From the NCBI RefSeq assembly GCF_052857255.1, contig NC_135504.1, forward strand, positions 136,698,929 through 136,762,928: DNA of 64,000 bases, written 5' to 3'. The DNA comes from Amblyomma americanum. Its lineage: Eukaryota > Arthropoda > Arachnida > Ixodida > Ixodidae. The translations under genes and the position numbers were made by a program. How positions within the stretch are numbered: position 1 is the first letter of the stretch; each line of letters starts with the position of its first letter. The notes beneath the pieces were generated by a model. The model saw nothing but the letters and a program-made list of their open reading frames with translations, was not told the DNA's origin and made no database searches. Shown here piece after piece: positions 33,265 through 44,485 of this stretch.

Positions 33265-34830
33265 TAAGTTCAAGTTCAAGTTCAAGTTCAAGTTTATTTT
33301 CATTTCTTACAAAGGAGGAGCCGGGACTAAAAGCTGTGGTAACAGTTTGACTGGAGGTCCCGACTCCTTGAGACAGTGGCAGTACAGAAGGAAGGCGAGG
33401 GTCACATCATTTACATCAATTAGTAATGTCATGGGTATCCGATGCAAATCCCTATTTACGCGAAGCGCGAACACACATGCAAAACGAAAGTCGCAATACA
33501 CACATGTACTCAAAGCAAATGTTTTACATCACTAAAATATAAAATATACAAGCATTTCAGACATGAGACAGAATTTTGTATACAGCTAACGAGGTAACCG
33601 ATCAGTTGCGCTTATGTAATCATGAAGGTAGCCACAAACACTGCTTAACGGGAATTCCTTGGCGCTCGCACCGACCGAGAGAAGAACTGGAAGAGGGACC
33701 TCCAAATACTGATTTCCTTGAACAACCGCCGGCAAGAGACGAGAAAATGGTCTAATGTTTCAACTTTCCCACATGAGACACAAAGGTTTGTCGCAGGGAA
33801 CCCGTATCTGCGTAAGTACAAATTTAAGTGAGGGATTCTGCATCGTAGAAGCGTCATTGACACCTCAATTGATTTACACCACCGGACATCCCATGGGTAC
33901 TTTAAGTGGTGAAAATCCACGGTATTGGGCAACGGATCACTCAAGCTGGCTGAAATATGTTGGAACCACTGGAAACGTGAAGTTTCCAACAGAATGAGGT
34001 GAGGGACGGGATAGATTAAGATTACAGGAGCGCTGAGAGCTGACCTTGCCAATAAATCAGCCACCTCGTTAAAATAGACACCCGAATGCCTGCAGGTACC
34101 CGGACAAAGCGGATCTCACGCACTGTGCACGGAACAAAAAACCTAAGCGGCCGATTCAATAAAGATTTTCCAGAGTTTTGGAGAGAGCCTAAAACTGAAA
34201 GGCAGTCTGCAAGAATAAGAACCCGTGCTACATGTCTGGGAATTTTGAGAAGAACCAAACCAATAGCCAAAAACTTTACGAAGAATTTAGAAGTATAATC
34301 AGGGATACGAACGGAATAGCTCCAAGCCAGATCCTGCGAATATATCCCAATCGCCTCCTTCTCACAGCTGCCGGAGGCATCAGTGGAGAGAATAGTATGA
34401 TGAGGAAAATTGTGTAGGTGTTCAGAAAGAAGACCATTTAGGATATTTGCGGGCATATGTTTCGCATGGAACGGGTAAATATGGTCGTAATAGAAGACGG
34501 GGTCAGCCTGCGTATCAGCAACTCGTTGCAAGGAGATCAGATCAACCTGAAGCGGAGCTTGCGTGAACCTAACTTGCGGAAGCTGATAGCCTGGCCAATG
34601 TTGCTGTTGTTGTTAGCCTATCAAAAGATCGCACATACCCACACTGGGCGATCGGCGAAGAATCCGGTGGCTATTCATCTGTACTCAATTAACAAAAAAG
34701 AAAACCACGCGGGAACGCAACACTGGCGGATGTGCTGAATTTCAGGAATAAACCATGCAACAAGTAACAAAATATTCCTAAATCAGATTTTACATTGCAT
34801 AATGAACCATGACTGTACCAAAGCAATGAG
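33265..34830 (-). pseudogene. I-type non-LTR retrotransposon: RNase H domain and 3' end
   Basis: 34022-34531 (minus) reads as an RNase H domain: ILSTDASGSCEKEAIGIYS near its middle and ILADCLSVLGSLQNSG later. The catalytic Glu region reads FVKFLAIGLVLL, so the expected Glu seems lost. 33645-34064 continues with the C-terminal block HLNLYLRRYGFPATNLCVSCG and LDHFLVSC, a Cys/His motif that follows RNase H in such elements. The two frames overlap with a shift near 34040. The 3' untranslated part ends in AAGTTC hexamers (33268-33292). A second copy lies inverted at 55906-57290. Confidence 0.8.
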
Positions 34831-34834
34831 AAAT

Positions 34835-36180
34835 AAGTGAAGCATTTCATTCCTTTCGTGACATATATGAGTTATGAGGTTTGTGGAACAATTAAAAAAG
34901 TGATTTTTCATGGCAGCCAGCATGGGTCATTTCAAGTTGTAGCTCAAGATTACAATCACATCTGATATAGATGACACGCATGCTATGAAAGCAAGATAAT
35001 TTTTTTCCTTTTTTTATGAGAAATGCACAGGCAGTTTCAAGGCTTGCTTTACAATTTAATTTCTGGCGTATACACAAAGGCATGTCTATAAATTATTCGT
35101 GCGTTACACCAGAACCAACGCTACTTAAGTTGGTAAATCATGTTCATTATCTGGGTGTCATTGATAGCAAACATATGTTAATGCTGCTAATGTTATAGAC
35201 GAACAAACAGTGGTTTTATGAAGACGTTAAGTAATACGTGATACTGTTGTGTCCATCAGGTAATGAACTGTGCGGCAGTTTCAGTTTCTCTTCTCTTATT
35301 TTCAAATTCAATTCTCTTACTATCAGCTTCTCTTCTTCAGAGATTCAGTTTCAGTCACATGCATGTTGCTTGACACCGCGTATACGTGACGCAGGAAAAG
35401 TAGAGGGGGGGGGGGGGGGAGGTCGGAGGAAACTTGGCGTCAGCATGACATTGCTCGCTCCGGTGTGTCGTTCGATCTTGCATCTACAATACAACAACGT
35501 GCCGACGATGTAAACCTTTACTATGAGTTTCACGGGATCTTACGCCCCCTCGTACATTCCTGAAAACCCCGGATAAGCCACCAATACCATGGAACCAGTG
35601 GAAAGCACTGTTTTCTACCTACTTAGAGGCGTCTGGCGCCTGAGTTTCCTGCATCCCGGCGCAATGCTATATATGCTTCTGCATTCGCGCGGCGTCGGAG
35701 GTCAGCGTCGTTCCGGAACGCCTCCTGCCACGAGCGCAATTTTAAAACGAAGGAGACCTCAATTAAGTGAAGTTAGGAAACGCGAAGATGCGTCGAAGGT
35801 GCCTCCGCCCGCCTTCCGTCGCGGAGACAAAAAGAGGGCTCCTTCCTAAAAACTGAGAGAGAGGGGAGAGTAACAGAAAGAAAATGGGGAACGAAGGCGC
35901 GAAATCGCCCAAGTGTGCGTTATTGCAATGGGTTACTGCCCTGTATGGAGCATCACGCTCAATTATCTGCAAAGCAGGAAAAAAGAAATAAATAAAATAT
36001 ATAAAAATATAAAAAGTTGAGGGGGGAATAGGCAATATGCTTTGCTCTCATAACTGTTTTCTCTGTTCATGAGCAAGAAAGAATGGCAGGGGGAGGAGAA
36101 GGGCGGCATGTGGAAGCAAGCATGCAAATTGGCATGACCTCAGGCGATGCAGTCGGGGTGCTGTGAATTTCAGTAGGGCT
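34835..36180. other. Unannotated stretch, no gene recognised
   Basis: No coding segment resembling a known family and no partner elsewhere in the window by eye. It contains a run of Gs at 35405-35419 and an A-rich stretch near 35970-36020. The predicted small frames (for instance 35589-35849) have no recognisable domain. It lies between the I-type element and a PLE. Confidence 0.4.
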
Positions 36181-36184
36181 AGGA

Positions 36185-37400
36185 CTATGATCTCTGAAGT
36201 GTGGAGAGAGTACCAGGGTTTTCATTTATTCCGGCCTGCTCAGTATTAAACTGATATATAAAGTATGACTCTCGTTGCTCACGCTCACGGGTATTTTGGA
36301 AGCCACTCTGTAGTAGCGTAACCTTTAGTTTGTGAAACTCGTGACCTTCCTGGGAAAGATGTTTCGACAGGGGGAAGAGAGAAAGAGATCTGGTGTGCGC
36401 GCGGTGGTTGTTGAATCTAATTCGGAAGGAATTCTCTGTTTGGCCAATGTATTGCATCTGACAATCGCCACACTCGAGCATGCATACTACGTTACTACTG
36501 TCCAGTTCAAGTTTTCACGGATGGAGTGTTTGAAGTTAGAGTGTGTGCTTTGAGCTAGTGTTGTTGTCCGCATGTGCTGGCAAACTTGACAGCGATTCTT
36601 CCTGCAAGGTAGGCAAACCACAGGCTTTTACTTATTGACAGTAGAGTGAACTACATAATTCTGCATGTTTTTGGGTAGTCTGTAGGTAACCTGTAGAACT
36701 GTTGGAAAAATTTTTGACAGTCGATCGTTTTGTTCGATTATGTTGAAATGTTTTTTTTAGAGTTTTATTGACATTAGGAAGGTTGTTTGCGAAGGTTAAG
36801 ACGAGATTAGAGCGGTGTTCATTGGCGGTTGCTGATGGGGGATCCCCAAACATTTCATTACGATCTGTTGCTTCCGCTTTCGTAACGGCATCATCAATAA
36901 TGGAGGCCGGATAGCATTGGTCCCTCAGAACCTCCCGCATACGGCTAGAATTTTCTTCGAAGTCTTCTGGTCGTGTGCAGATCCGTTTGAATCTGATGGC
37001 TTGGGAATATGGAATTGAAGTTTTGCAGTGGCATGGGTGGCAGCTCTTCTAATGAAGGTACTGTTGCCTATCCGTGGGCTTTCTATAGACACTGGTGATT
37101 AAGATACCCTTCTCCATTCGAATTGAGACGTCCAAGAAATTAATTTGACTGGTGGAGTAAGGGTGTGTGAAACAGATGTTTGGATGTACGTTGTTAAATG
37201 CTGAAATAAACTGGATGAATTGGTCCTCTGTTTTCGTCCATACCATGAATATGTTGTCTAGGAAGCGTTTGTAAAAAGCCGTTTTTGTTGGGTATGAGCG
37301 GATAAACTCCGATTCAATGCTATGCATATATATGTTGGCATAGTTTGGCGCCATTATCGTTCCCATAGCGGTACCACTCGTTTGTTGGTAAAAGAAGATG
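36185..37400 (-). pseudogene. Penelope-like element PLE3: RT end, linker, GIY-YIG
   Basis: 37049-37366 (minus) is PLE reverse transcriptase: MGTIMAPNYANIYM, FYKRFLDNIFMVW, INFLDVSIRMEKG, TSVYRKPTDRQQYLH. The active-site box is LDN where PLEs have VDD, so catalysis is probably lost. 36632-36940 is the linker (QCYPASIIDDAV, NLVLTFANNLPN) and 36185-36481 the nuclease (MQYIGQTENSFRIRFNNHR, ESYFIYQFNTEQAGINE). The Cys-rich segment (36560-36640) is in another frame. It is related to PLE1 but clearly diverged. The 5' RT part is missing. Confidence 0.85.
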
Positions 37401-37528
37401 TTGAATTCAAAAAAGTGGAGCTTGAGGACCAGATCAGTAAGTGCAGCGATGGTACTTTGGCTAGGAGCATCAGCGTTTTTGTGTTTTCCATAGGATGCGA
37501 ACAGAGCGGTATGTTTGTAACTATATGG

Positions 37529-37532
<4 letters not shown>

Positions 37533-37609
<77 letters not shown>
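37533..37609. repeat. (TA)n microsatellite
   Basis: About 77 bases of TA dinucleotide just below the ribozyme-like end of the next PLE fragment, mirroring the arrangement at 29779-29855. Confidence 0.95.
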
Positions 37610-37612
<3 letters not shown>

Positions 37613-37614
37613 AA

Positions 37615-38316
37615 GTTGAGCGACGCTTCATTTAGACAGATTTATTTTGAGTCGACGTCTCGGACAGAGCCTGTCCTTTCTCAAGACTGAAGTTACAGCG
37701 ATCTTCCTCCCGTTCTTGAGGAGTTGTAATTGGCACACATGTCCGCCACATGAAAATAGCAAAAGCAATCGGGTGCTGGAAAGAAGATGCAGAGAAAAGA
37801 AAAATACTAGAAAAGGGGAGAAAGAGTAATAAATAGGAAAAGAAAACGCGCTGTCGCACCCTGTCCACCGAAAAGCCACTGGGAGCGTGCAGAAAAAAAA
37901 AGAGAAAGAAGAAAAGGAAAACGAGGAGCGGGAGGGGATAATGGTCGCCCCTCAAGGCAGAGCGGCGGCGAGTACAGAAGCAGACGGTGGCGGACTCGCG
38001 GAGATGCGTGTACTCGCGTGCCCCTGGCCAAAACGAGTAAACAAAAAACAGAATAAAGCGCAGACATGGCAGGACACTTCCCTGGTGCCTCTTCGGCAGG
38101 AATAGTCAATGCGGAATCAGCGGCGCAGTTAGCTTAAGTAGAGACACGTGCACTGTGCATGCAAACACAAACACACAAAATAAAAATAAAAAAGGCGACA
38201 AAACATCCGAGTTCGGGAAAGTGTCGTGGGGGGGAGGGGGAGGCGGGGGGTAAACGTGAATGGCGGGAGCATTTAGGCAAGGGTTCTTCAACTGCACTCC
38301 GCTCGGCAAAGTGGTC
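37615..38316 (-). repeat. 3' end of a PLE2-family element
   Basis: About 37830-38316 matches 42780-43280 (shared blocks GGCCAAAACGAG, GCGGCGCAGTTAGCTTAA, GTGCACTGTGCATG and the TTCTTCAACTGCA region). It reads toward lower coordinates through a degenerate hammerhead into (TA)n. Element X copy B is inserted directly after 38324, which truncates this PLE piece. Open frames here (for example 37807-38109) have no domain. Confidence 0.65.
37625..37692 (-). ncRNA. Degenerate hammerhead ribozyme of a Penelope-like element
   Basis: Minus strand: CTTGAGA where CUGANGA is expected, perfect 6-bp stem II GGACAG/CTGTCC with loop GCT, GAGAC where GAAAC is expected, then an AT-rich stem III region, CTGTC cleavage triplet and TGAAG able to pair with CTTCA upstream. 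Layout matches the intact ribozyme at 29891-29959, but two core elements have changed, so it is probably inactive. Confidence 0.6.
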
Positions 38317-38645
38317 GAACTGGGAGAAGCGTTTGGGTGCAGGTGGGCTGGAAACGCTGATTGGTCGATGGGATGCGCTTCTCCGTGACGTTTTTCTGCT
38401 TCTCCCTCGTTCTCAACCGGACGTGGGTTCGCCGAGCCTCTCTCGGCCTGTCCCTAGAGTGCCTAGGGAATCGCTAGGGCCGGCTGGCCGGCCGCCGGGC
38501 GTGCGTGGTCTGCGGGCATTCTCCTCGTGAGCGTAGGCGGCGGCGCGCGCGTTTCGGAAGCTGTCCAGGTATGGCTTTTTTTTTGCGTGGTGCGCTCGTC
38601 GGCGCAGCCAGCTGAAATTTCTGTACAGTTCTTGCTTCCACGACA

Positions 38646-39282
38646 TTGCGACGACCCCCAAAAGGCGCTGACCCGCGAGAAATCGCCAGCGACATAAAGG
38701 TACGCATTTTATCTCAAATTTCGCTTCATGAAGTGCTGTACCGCTTACCTGCATGCCTTGCACATTCCAGGACCTCGTTTTCCTGCTGCAGGAGCACGTC
38801 GTGCTGGTGTTCAAAATTTTGCAACTCCATTACGACGACCCACATAAGGTGCGGTTCGAGGACCGCCGGCGTCGCCATCTGAACCGCCGTCTGACAGCCA
38901 CGATGAAGCGCTTGTCTGGCGTGCACGTTCTCAATCACGAGGTAAGGGTTGAACAACGTTTTCGCAAGTTTTCTCGTGCAGAACTCGCCAAATTGCGGCG
39001 CTTGTAACGTAACTTTTTTTGCAGCATCGTTTCCTGGATGCTTCTGGCGAGCCGATGCTGTCCTTGTTTGCCGCAGACCGGGGCATCGACCAGATGTCAA
39101 AGATTATCGTCGCGGCCCTCGTCAAGATCTACGGACCAGGGATAGCGTCGGCTTCAAGGGCAAGACCAGGAGAGGTGTACGTCGTGCACCGGTGTCGTCG
39201 GTGCGGAGCCAAAGGGCACAAGACGGACCACTGCTGGGCCTACTGCTCACCGCGCCGCCACGCCGCTGCAGGTCGCGGTTGA
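38646..39282 (+). CDS. Candidate spliced CCHC zinc-knuckle protein of element X (copy B)
   Basis: Three exons with clean splice sites: 38646-38699 (donor AAG/GTACGC; its upstream start is undefined), 38771-38941 (acceptor CATTCCAG, donor GAG/GTAAGGG), 39025-39282 (acceptor TTTTTTTGCAG, ends TGA). Introns are 71 and 83 bp; phases agree. The product (at least 160 residues) has a Leu-rich stretch (LVFLLQEHVVLVFKILQL), a very basic FEDRRRRHLNRRLTATMKR, and a C-terminal knuckle CRRCGAKGHKTDHC followed by WAYC. Exons 1 and 2 encode the same residues as copy A (60049-60707). Against copy A, exon 3 has a 21-base in-frame loss and one Arg/Gln change. Function unknown; nucleic-acid binding is a guess from the knuckle. 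Confidence 0.55.
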
Positions 39283-40140
39283 AGTGCTCCTGCAAACGGC
39301 CCTTTTTAGGGCCACCTCATTGTTTCCTGGCAGATCGCGAGCGTCCCGTTTCGTGCCCGTATTCCCTCTCTGTCGAAATCGACGCCAGACATCAAAATCG
39401 CGCGGTGTGAGCTAGTAAATCGCTGGTAGAGACAAAAACTCGTGCTTGTATACAGACTTACCCATCTCCAGTGCGCCTTTGTTTATTTCCGTAGGCACTA
39501 CTCGCGCTTTGTAGAAATCGACGCCAGCCGCGAAATTTTACATGTTAGACCTCGCTACAGCATTAGCGCAGCGTGCCTTCGTCTCTTTACGTTCTAACTT
39601 TTATGCAGCGCACCTTTGTTTGCTCGTTACTTTTGTTCTTTTCAGTCATTTCCTGAATCCGTCCAAAGAGCCGGGCTAAATGGATGATTATGGAACCACA
39701 TTGCGATTGCACTGCATACAGCACGACTTTGGTCCCTGTGTTTTTAAATAAAAACATCAGATGTCGAAGGTCATGGTCGTGTCCGAGGATGGCTTCCACA
39801 GCTGGGGCCTAACCATAGGGACCGCACACGCTTTGTCGTCGTTGCCAAGTGGAGAGGCCCAAGATGGCTGGCATCCTTAATAAAGATCCCTTCTCGGGGC
39901 CGCTTTAGTGTTTCCTGGCAGATCACGCGCTTTCCACCCTGTGCACATGCTCTCATTTCCAATTAAAAAGGTCCTTTAAACCCTGCAGAAGGCATGAATT
40001 AGCAAGTGCTAATAACAAGATGTTGCATGGTACTTGAACAATAGCGGCTACAATGACAAAGGTGAAGTGCTGGAGTTACACGGAAATAAAAAAGGTTGGG
40101 GGTGCCGACATAACGAAATGGTTTTGGACAGGACTCCTAG
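39283..40140 (+). pseudogene. Unit U2 in element X copy B: decayed second zinc-knuckle exon
   Basis: About 39644-39960 aligns with exon 3 just upstream: acceptor-like TTTTCAG then TCATTTCCTGAATCCGTCC, AGATGTCGAAGGTC, and the region that corresponds to CRRC, now TTGTCGTCGTTGCC. Frame and knuckle residues are lost. 39420-39600 carries the GCGCCTTTGTTTATTTCCG and TTACATGTTAGACCTCGCTAC repeats also found in P1. No intact gene. Confidence 0.6.
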
Positions 40141-41340
40141 TTAATTGCATTTGGAAGAGAAAGACAAGGTTTAATTTTGCAGTGTAAGCTTGCTTCTCTA
40201 GAATGAACAGAGAACGTTGCCTCACATTGGGCCACCTTCCTTGACCCCATGAAAAAAAAAACAGGATGCCTCTGGGAAACTATTTGCGGAATCTCCGCCC
40301 CCCCCCCCCCCCCCCCCGATTCAGAAGGGGAAGGGGGGGGGGGTGACGGCCTTTTCTTTGTCGGGCTCGGCGCGACGCACGATGGACAAGACGGCGAAAG
40401 GAAGGGGGCTGTCAGTGACGCATGTTCTGCGCTGTCATTAGGACGAGCTGCCCGGCCTCTCCGCGGCAGCTCCCCTTTGAAACCCCCCGCCTGTTCAATC
40501 GGAGGCGGGCGACGGCGGGGTGGTGCTGAAAAGGAGCGCCCTTGGGGTCAAGTGCCCCCCCCCCCCCCCCCCCCCCCCCAATAGAGACAGAGACGGCCGA
40601 GCGCTTTGAATCTCGCGTATTGTTCGCGCCCGAACCGAACAAGACGCGGCGCGCGGCTGAGACCAATTTGAGTCAAACCAGGTCCAGATGTGGCGGTGGC
40701 CAGCCGGTTTACCGGCCTCGGGCTAAGCCGCGCGCGAGCAACGCGCAATTCCACTGGAAGGTCAAGACAAGCGGTCATGCGGGCACAGCGAAAGCGCCTC
40801 GCGACAGACGATCTGGCGACACAGCTAATTGAATACAGCGGGAGCGGCCGATCGTCAGCGAAAATCAGTCGCACGTGTGCGCGCGATATGCAGATATGCA
40901 GCTAGTGGTGCTCTTGTAGCGTGTTTCGTCTTTGTTATTGTTTGCATAGGTCGTGATCGCTTATGCATCTTTTTCGAACCTCAAACGTAGTACTTGCCCA
41001 GAAGATGGCACGATCAAAAATGGCAGATGGCAAATGGGGCAAAAAGAGAACATTAAAAAAATAATCGCTTCACTAGCAAGAAGGACAGTGGTAAACCGGC
41101 ACGATAAAGCGCAAGCTTCACGAAACCTGGTGAGAGGATCGGTGGTGAATCCTTCGATGTAGACGGCTCAAGTACAACTGGCTACGTCTCATCGACTTTT
41201 CTCTTCCCTGCAGCTTCATGCAAGATGTTGCTGTGAACAACATATCTAATACACGTGCAGCAGGGGATTCCTCCTTTCTGTTTTGTTCATACGCTTCGAT
41301 CAGTGATTTGATGCTCCCCTGCTCCACGTGTTTTATAAAT
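40141..41340. other. GC-rich unannotated segment with long C runs
   Basis: 40141-40440 matches U1 (31640-31930) and, inverted, 59390-59590. From about 40440 to 41340 I see no partner and no convincing gene. It contains poly-C runs at 40298-40317 (20) and 40555-40579 (25). Predicted frames across these runs are compositional. Copy A has nothing equivalent to 40440-41340. Confidence 0.45.
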
Positions 41341-42530
41341 ACTGTCGAAAATCGTACTCGAATATAACAACTTCGAATTCATCAATCAACACTATTCACA
41401 AATTAACGGCACAGCCATGGGTACAAGGATGGCCCACACCTACGTCAACATCTTCATGCATAGTAATAAGTCTAAATTTTTGAAAGATTGTCCCATTAAG
41501 CCCACCCTATACAAACGCTACTTGCATGACATCTTTTTAATTTGGACTGACACACCTCGTCCACCCCAACATATCTTTCGCTTACACGTGCGCCCACACC
41601 ACAATTAACTTCCTAGATGTTGAGATTTTGGTAAACGAAAGCTCACTCACCACCAGTGTATACAGAAAACCGACGGACCGTCAACAATACGTACACTTCC
41701 AAAGCTGCCATCCTCGTCACTCTAAAACAAGCATCCCATACTCTCAGGCACATCGATCTAAAGGAATATGTTCCCAAGATGAAGACTACGTAAAAAATTC
41801 CAAACGCATGCAAGAAGTCCTCATTAAGCAGCGATACCCGTCGCCATTGCCGACGATGCCATTCAAAGGACATCTAAACCCAACCGAGAGCAAATACTGG
41901 AGTAACGTCGATACAGCGAGCAAACAGACCATCAGGCAAATCTCGTACTTCCCTTCACCAGTAACCCAGCCGCCTAACGTACGTAAACAAAATCTTCAAA
42001 AAAACATTTCAACATTCTCAAACAAAGCGAGCTAGCGCCTCGCCAAAATTTTCACTGCTCTCCCTCATGCAGTCTACAGACGACCGAAAAACATTCGAAA
42101 CATTCTAATACACTCAGTCACATAAAGAGCCGGTTTTGGGGTGTCGACCTTGTGGAAAAAGTAGATTCCAGGTCTGCAAACACATTACAAACATCAAGCT
42201 GCGAAATAAGCACAGCTTCAGGATTCAAATGGAAAATTAATGACAACTCTGATTGGGATTTCTGCAACGTGATATACCTCCTAGGATGCAGTGTGTGCAG
42301 TACGCAGTACATTGGGCAGACCGTTAACTTTATACGAATTCGCTTTAATAACCACCGCGCGCATATTTTATCCCTACCTCCCCTTGTTAAAACACATATA
42401 TTAATGAGAAAAACGACCCATTTGATGCAATTAAGTTAACAGTCCTACAGGGTGGGTTCCACAACAAAGAGATCTCGAGCAACGCGAGTCGTACTTTATT
42501 TACAAATTTAATAACAATTCCTCACGGCAT
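41341..42530 (+). pseudogene. Penelope-like element PLE2 in element X copy B
   Basis: RT end: MGTRMAHTYVNIFM and LYKRYLHDIFLIWTDT (41417-41608), with LHD in the active-site box where VDD is expected; then TSVYRKPTDRQQYVHF and the linker (41628-42035). The Cys-rich part near 42090-42180 is frameshifted. The nuclease begins NVIYLLGCSVCSTQYIGQT and RIRFNNHRAHILSL (42152-42439), and a frameshift follows before the end. The 5' RT portion is missing. The matching copy in element X-A (55179-55811) is open across linker and nuclease start, showing that the breaks here came later. Confidence 0.85.
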
Positions 42531-43590
42531 TAATGAAAGTCCGGGTGTATTGACCTCCATCGCCCCTTGCAGAGCCAATGCTGACCTTAGGAATTCCGGC
42601 GCGACAAACCTCGGTCGTTTGTCGCCAGCGGCATCTTTTTCAAGCTTCGCTGCCCGCTTACACAAAGCTCTGAATTCATCCCCCACCCCTGTCTTGCCAG
42701 TTCGACGCACCACCTTGCCGAGCGGGGTGCAATTGAAGAACCAAGAACCCTTGATGGGCACAAAAGAAAAATACTAGAAAAAGGAGAAAGAAATAAAAAG
42801 AAAAACGCTTTGTCCCCTGCCGCCCAGCGAGCTTGCGCGGGAGGCCAGCCCGGGGGAAAAAAGGAATAACGAGGGGAGGGAGGGCATCCGGGCCCTCAAA
42901 GCAACAATACCAGACTTTGGCGGAGTCCCGGAGCAGATAAGAATCATAGATGCATGTACTGCCCGTGCCGCCGGCCAAAACGAGCAAACAAATAAACAAT
43001 AAATTCAGACAGGGCAGGAGACGTTCCAGGAGCGTCTTCGGTACGAATAGTGAAGGCGGAATGAGCGGCGCAGTTAGCTTAACTACACACACGTGCACTG
43101 TGCATGATACACACACACAAAAGAAAAAGAAAAAAGGCGGCAAAACATACGAGTTCGCGAAAGTGTCCTGTGGGGGGGGGGGGGGGGGGGGTAAAGGTGA
43201 ATGGCAGGAGCATTTAATCAAGGGTTCTTGGTTCTTCAATTGCACCCCGCTCGACAAGGTGGTACGTCGAACTGGGAAGACAGGGGTGGGGGATGAATTA
43301 AGAGCTTTGTGTAAGCGGACGGGCAGCGAAGCTTGAAAAAGATGCCGCTGGCGACAAACGACCGAGGTTTGACGCGCCGGCACTCCTAAGGTCAGCACTG
43401 GCTCTGAAAGGGGCGATGGAGGTCAATAAACCCGGACTTTCATTAATGCCGTGAGCAATTGTTACAAATTTGTAAATAAAGTACGACTCCCGTTGCTCTC
43501 TTTGTTGTGGAACCCACCCTGTAGGACTGTGAACTTAATTGCATCAAATGGGTCGTTTTTCTCATTAATATATGTATTTTGACAAGGGGA
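42380..43590. repeat. Tail-to-tail palindrome of PLE2 ends
   Basis: 42380-42760 (PLE2 nuclease end and 3' region) recurs inverted at about 43210-43590, with a 450-bp spacer. Shared blocks include CACATATATTAATGAGAAAA, ACAGGGTGGGTTCCACAACA and GGGGTGCAATTGAAGAACCA. So a second, opposite, truncated PLE2 copy abuts the first. The same palindrome exists in copy A (about 54030-55240). The spacer carries a 20-G run at 43172-43191, shortened to 7 C in copy A. The 240-codon minus frame over this region has no domain. Confidence 0.85.
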
Positions 43591-43599
43591 TGATGGGTA

Positions 43600-44480
43600 G
43601 GAATAAGATATTTACTTATGCAAGAGTGACTAGCTATGCGCAAAAATTTCCGTGTTTCAATTTTCAAAACTGCGAACTTTGACCGCAGCGTCCCGGACAA
43701 ATAATTCCAACTCCCGACCGCGTTTTTAAATTCATTCTAAACGGGGTACGTGTTTACTGGTACCTGCAGTGGTCGGCTGCGCAACTATATATATAAGCTA
43801 TCGCGTGCAGCTGTCATATTATAAAAGAAAATCCGCGCAAAGCCAAAATTACGCAGCAACGGGCTGTGGCGAATGATTGCGCGCAATAGTTTTTCGCGGG
43901 TTAGTGAAACGAACAGTTTTGTTTTAAATCACGAGAGTTGTATCAAAAGCCTTTATATGTCGTCATTAATTACGATAGGTACGACGACACAGTGAATAGG
44001 AGTTTATATAGACTGTCGTCCTTCAAAGACCCAATGCTTTTCTCCTCCAAAACGTCGTGCAGAAAAAAAACCGGACCGCCAAATTTTGACGCGGTTGTAC
44101 GAAATTTCTGCACTAACGAAAGCTATGAGTGTAGTCTCCTGCATGTAGAGAATGTAGAATACAAGGAAAAATTATAATATGTATGCTCTAGGTCAGGTTC
44201 ATAGTCCTACAGCACTCGATTGTAAATGCAGGCACTCGACGGAGCGCTGATAGACGGGCGTGGTCACCTGTAGGCGCATTTGCGTGGCTTTGCATGGATA
44301 GTACGTGTTTAACCTCTCAGGTCTGCAAAAGCTGTATTGGGTCCGCCAGGCAGTGGCGATTATAATAAATGCACAACGAAGCGCGCCGTTCGAGCGCACT
44401 AAAATAATACACCAGCAGTTCAAAGATATCATATATAATAAAAATATAGAAACGCGCATGCAGTGTGTGAAAGCGCGGCG
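43600..44480. other. Inner segment of element X, unknown
   Basis: Pairs inverted with 53140-53930. It contains a small frame (43938-44177) starting MYQKPLYVVINYDRYDD that is shared with the other arm but frameshifted there relative to this copy, and matches no family I know. No other signal. Confidence 0.45.
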
Positions 44481-44485
44481 CATCA

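Larger units (their letters stand above)
23761..33406. repeat. Right arm of giant inverted repeat P1
   Basis: Reverse-complement partner of 8258-23223, from CCTCGCTAC at 23761 (partner GTAGCGAGG ending 23223) to GGGTCACAT near 33406 (partner near 8258). Private to this arm are the RTE at 26044-28907 with a 10-bp duplication and the 306-bp PLE end 29734-30039 that the left arm lacks. Homology to other parts of the window continues beyond 33406 (33407-34830 matches 55906-57290 inverted), so the left arm is the one that is cut short. Confidence 0.9.

Noticed and set aside
38413..38814. Minus-strand frame with MSWKQEL, also at 60692-61057
   Set aside because: It is antisense to the exon-bearing strand of element X, has no domain, and is cut by the hAT insertion in copy A.
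42676..43398. 240-codon minus-strand frame, also present inverted at 54231-54945
   Set aside because: It spans the PLE2 palindrome and homopolymer runs, differs between copies at run lengths, and has no domain.
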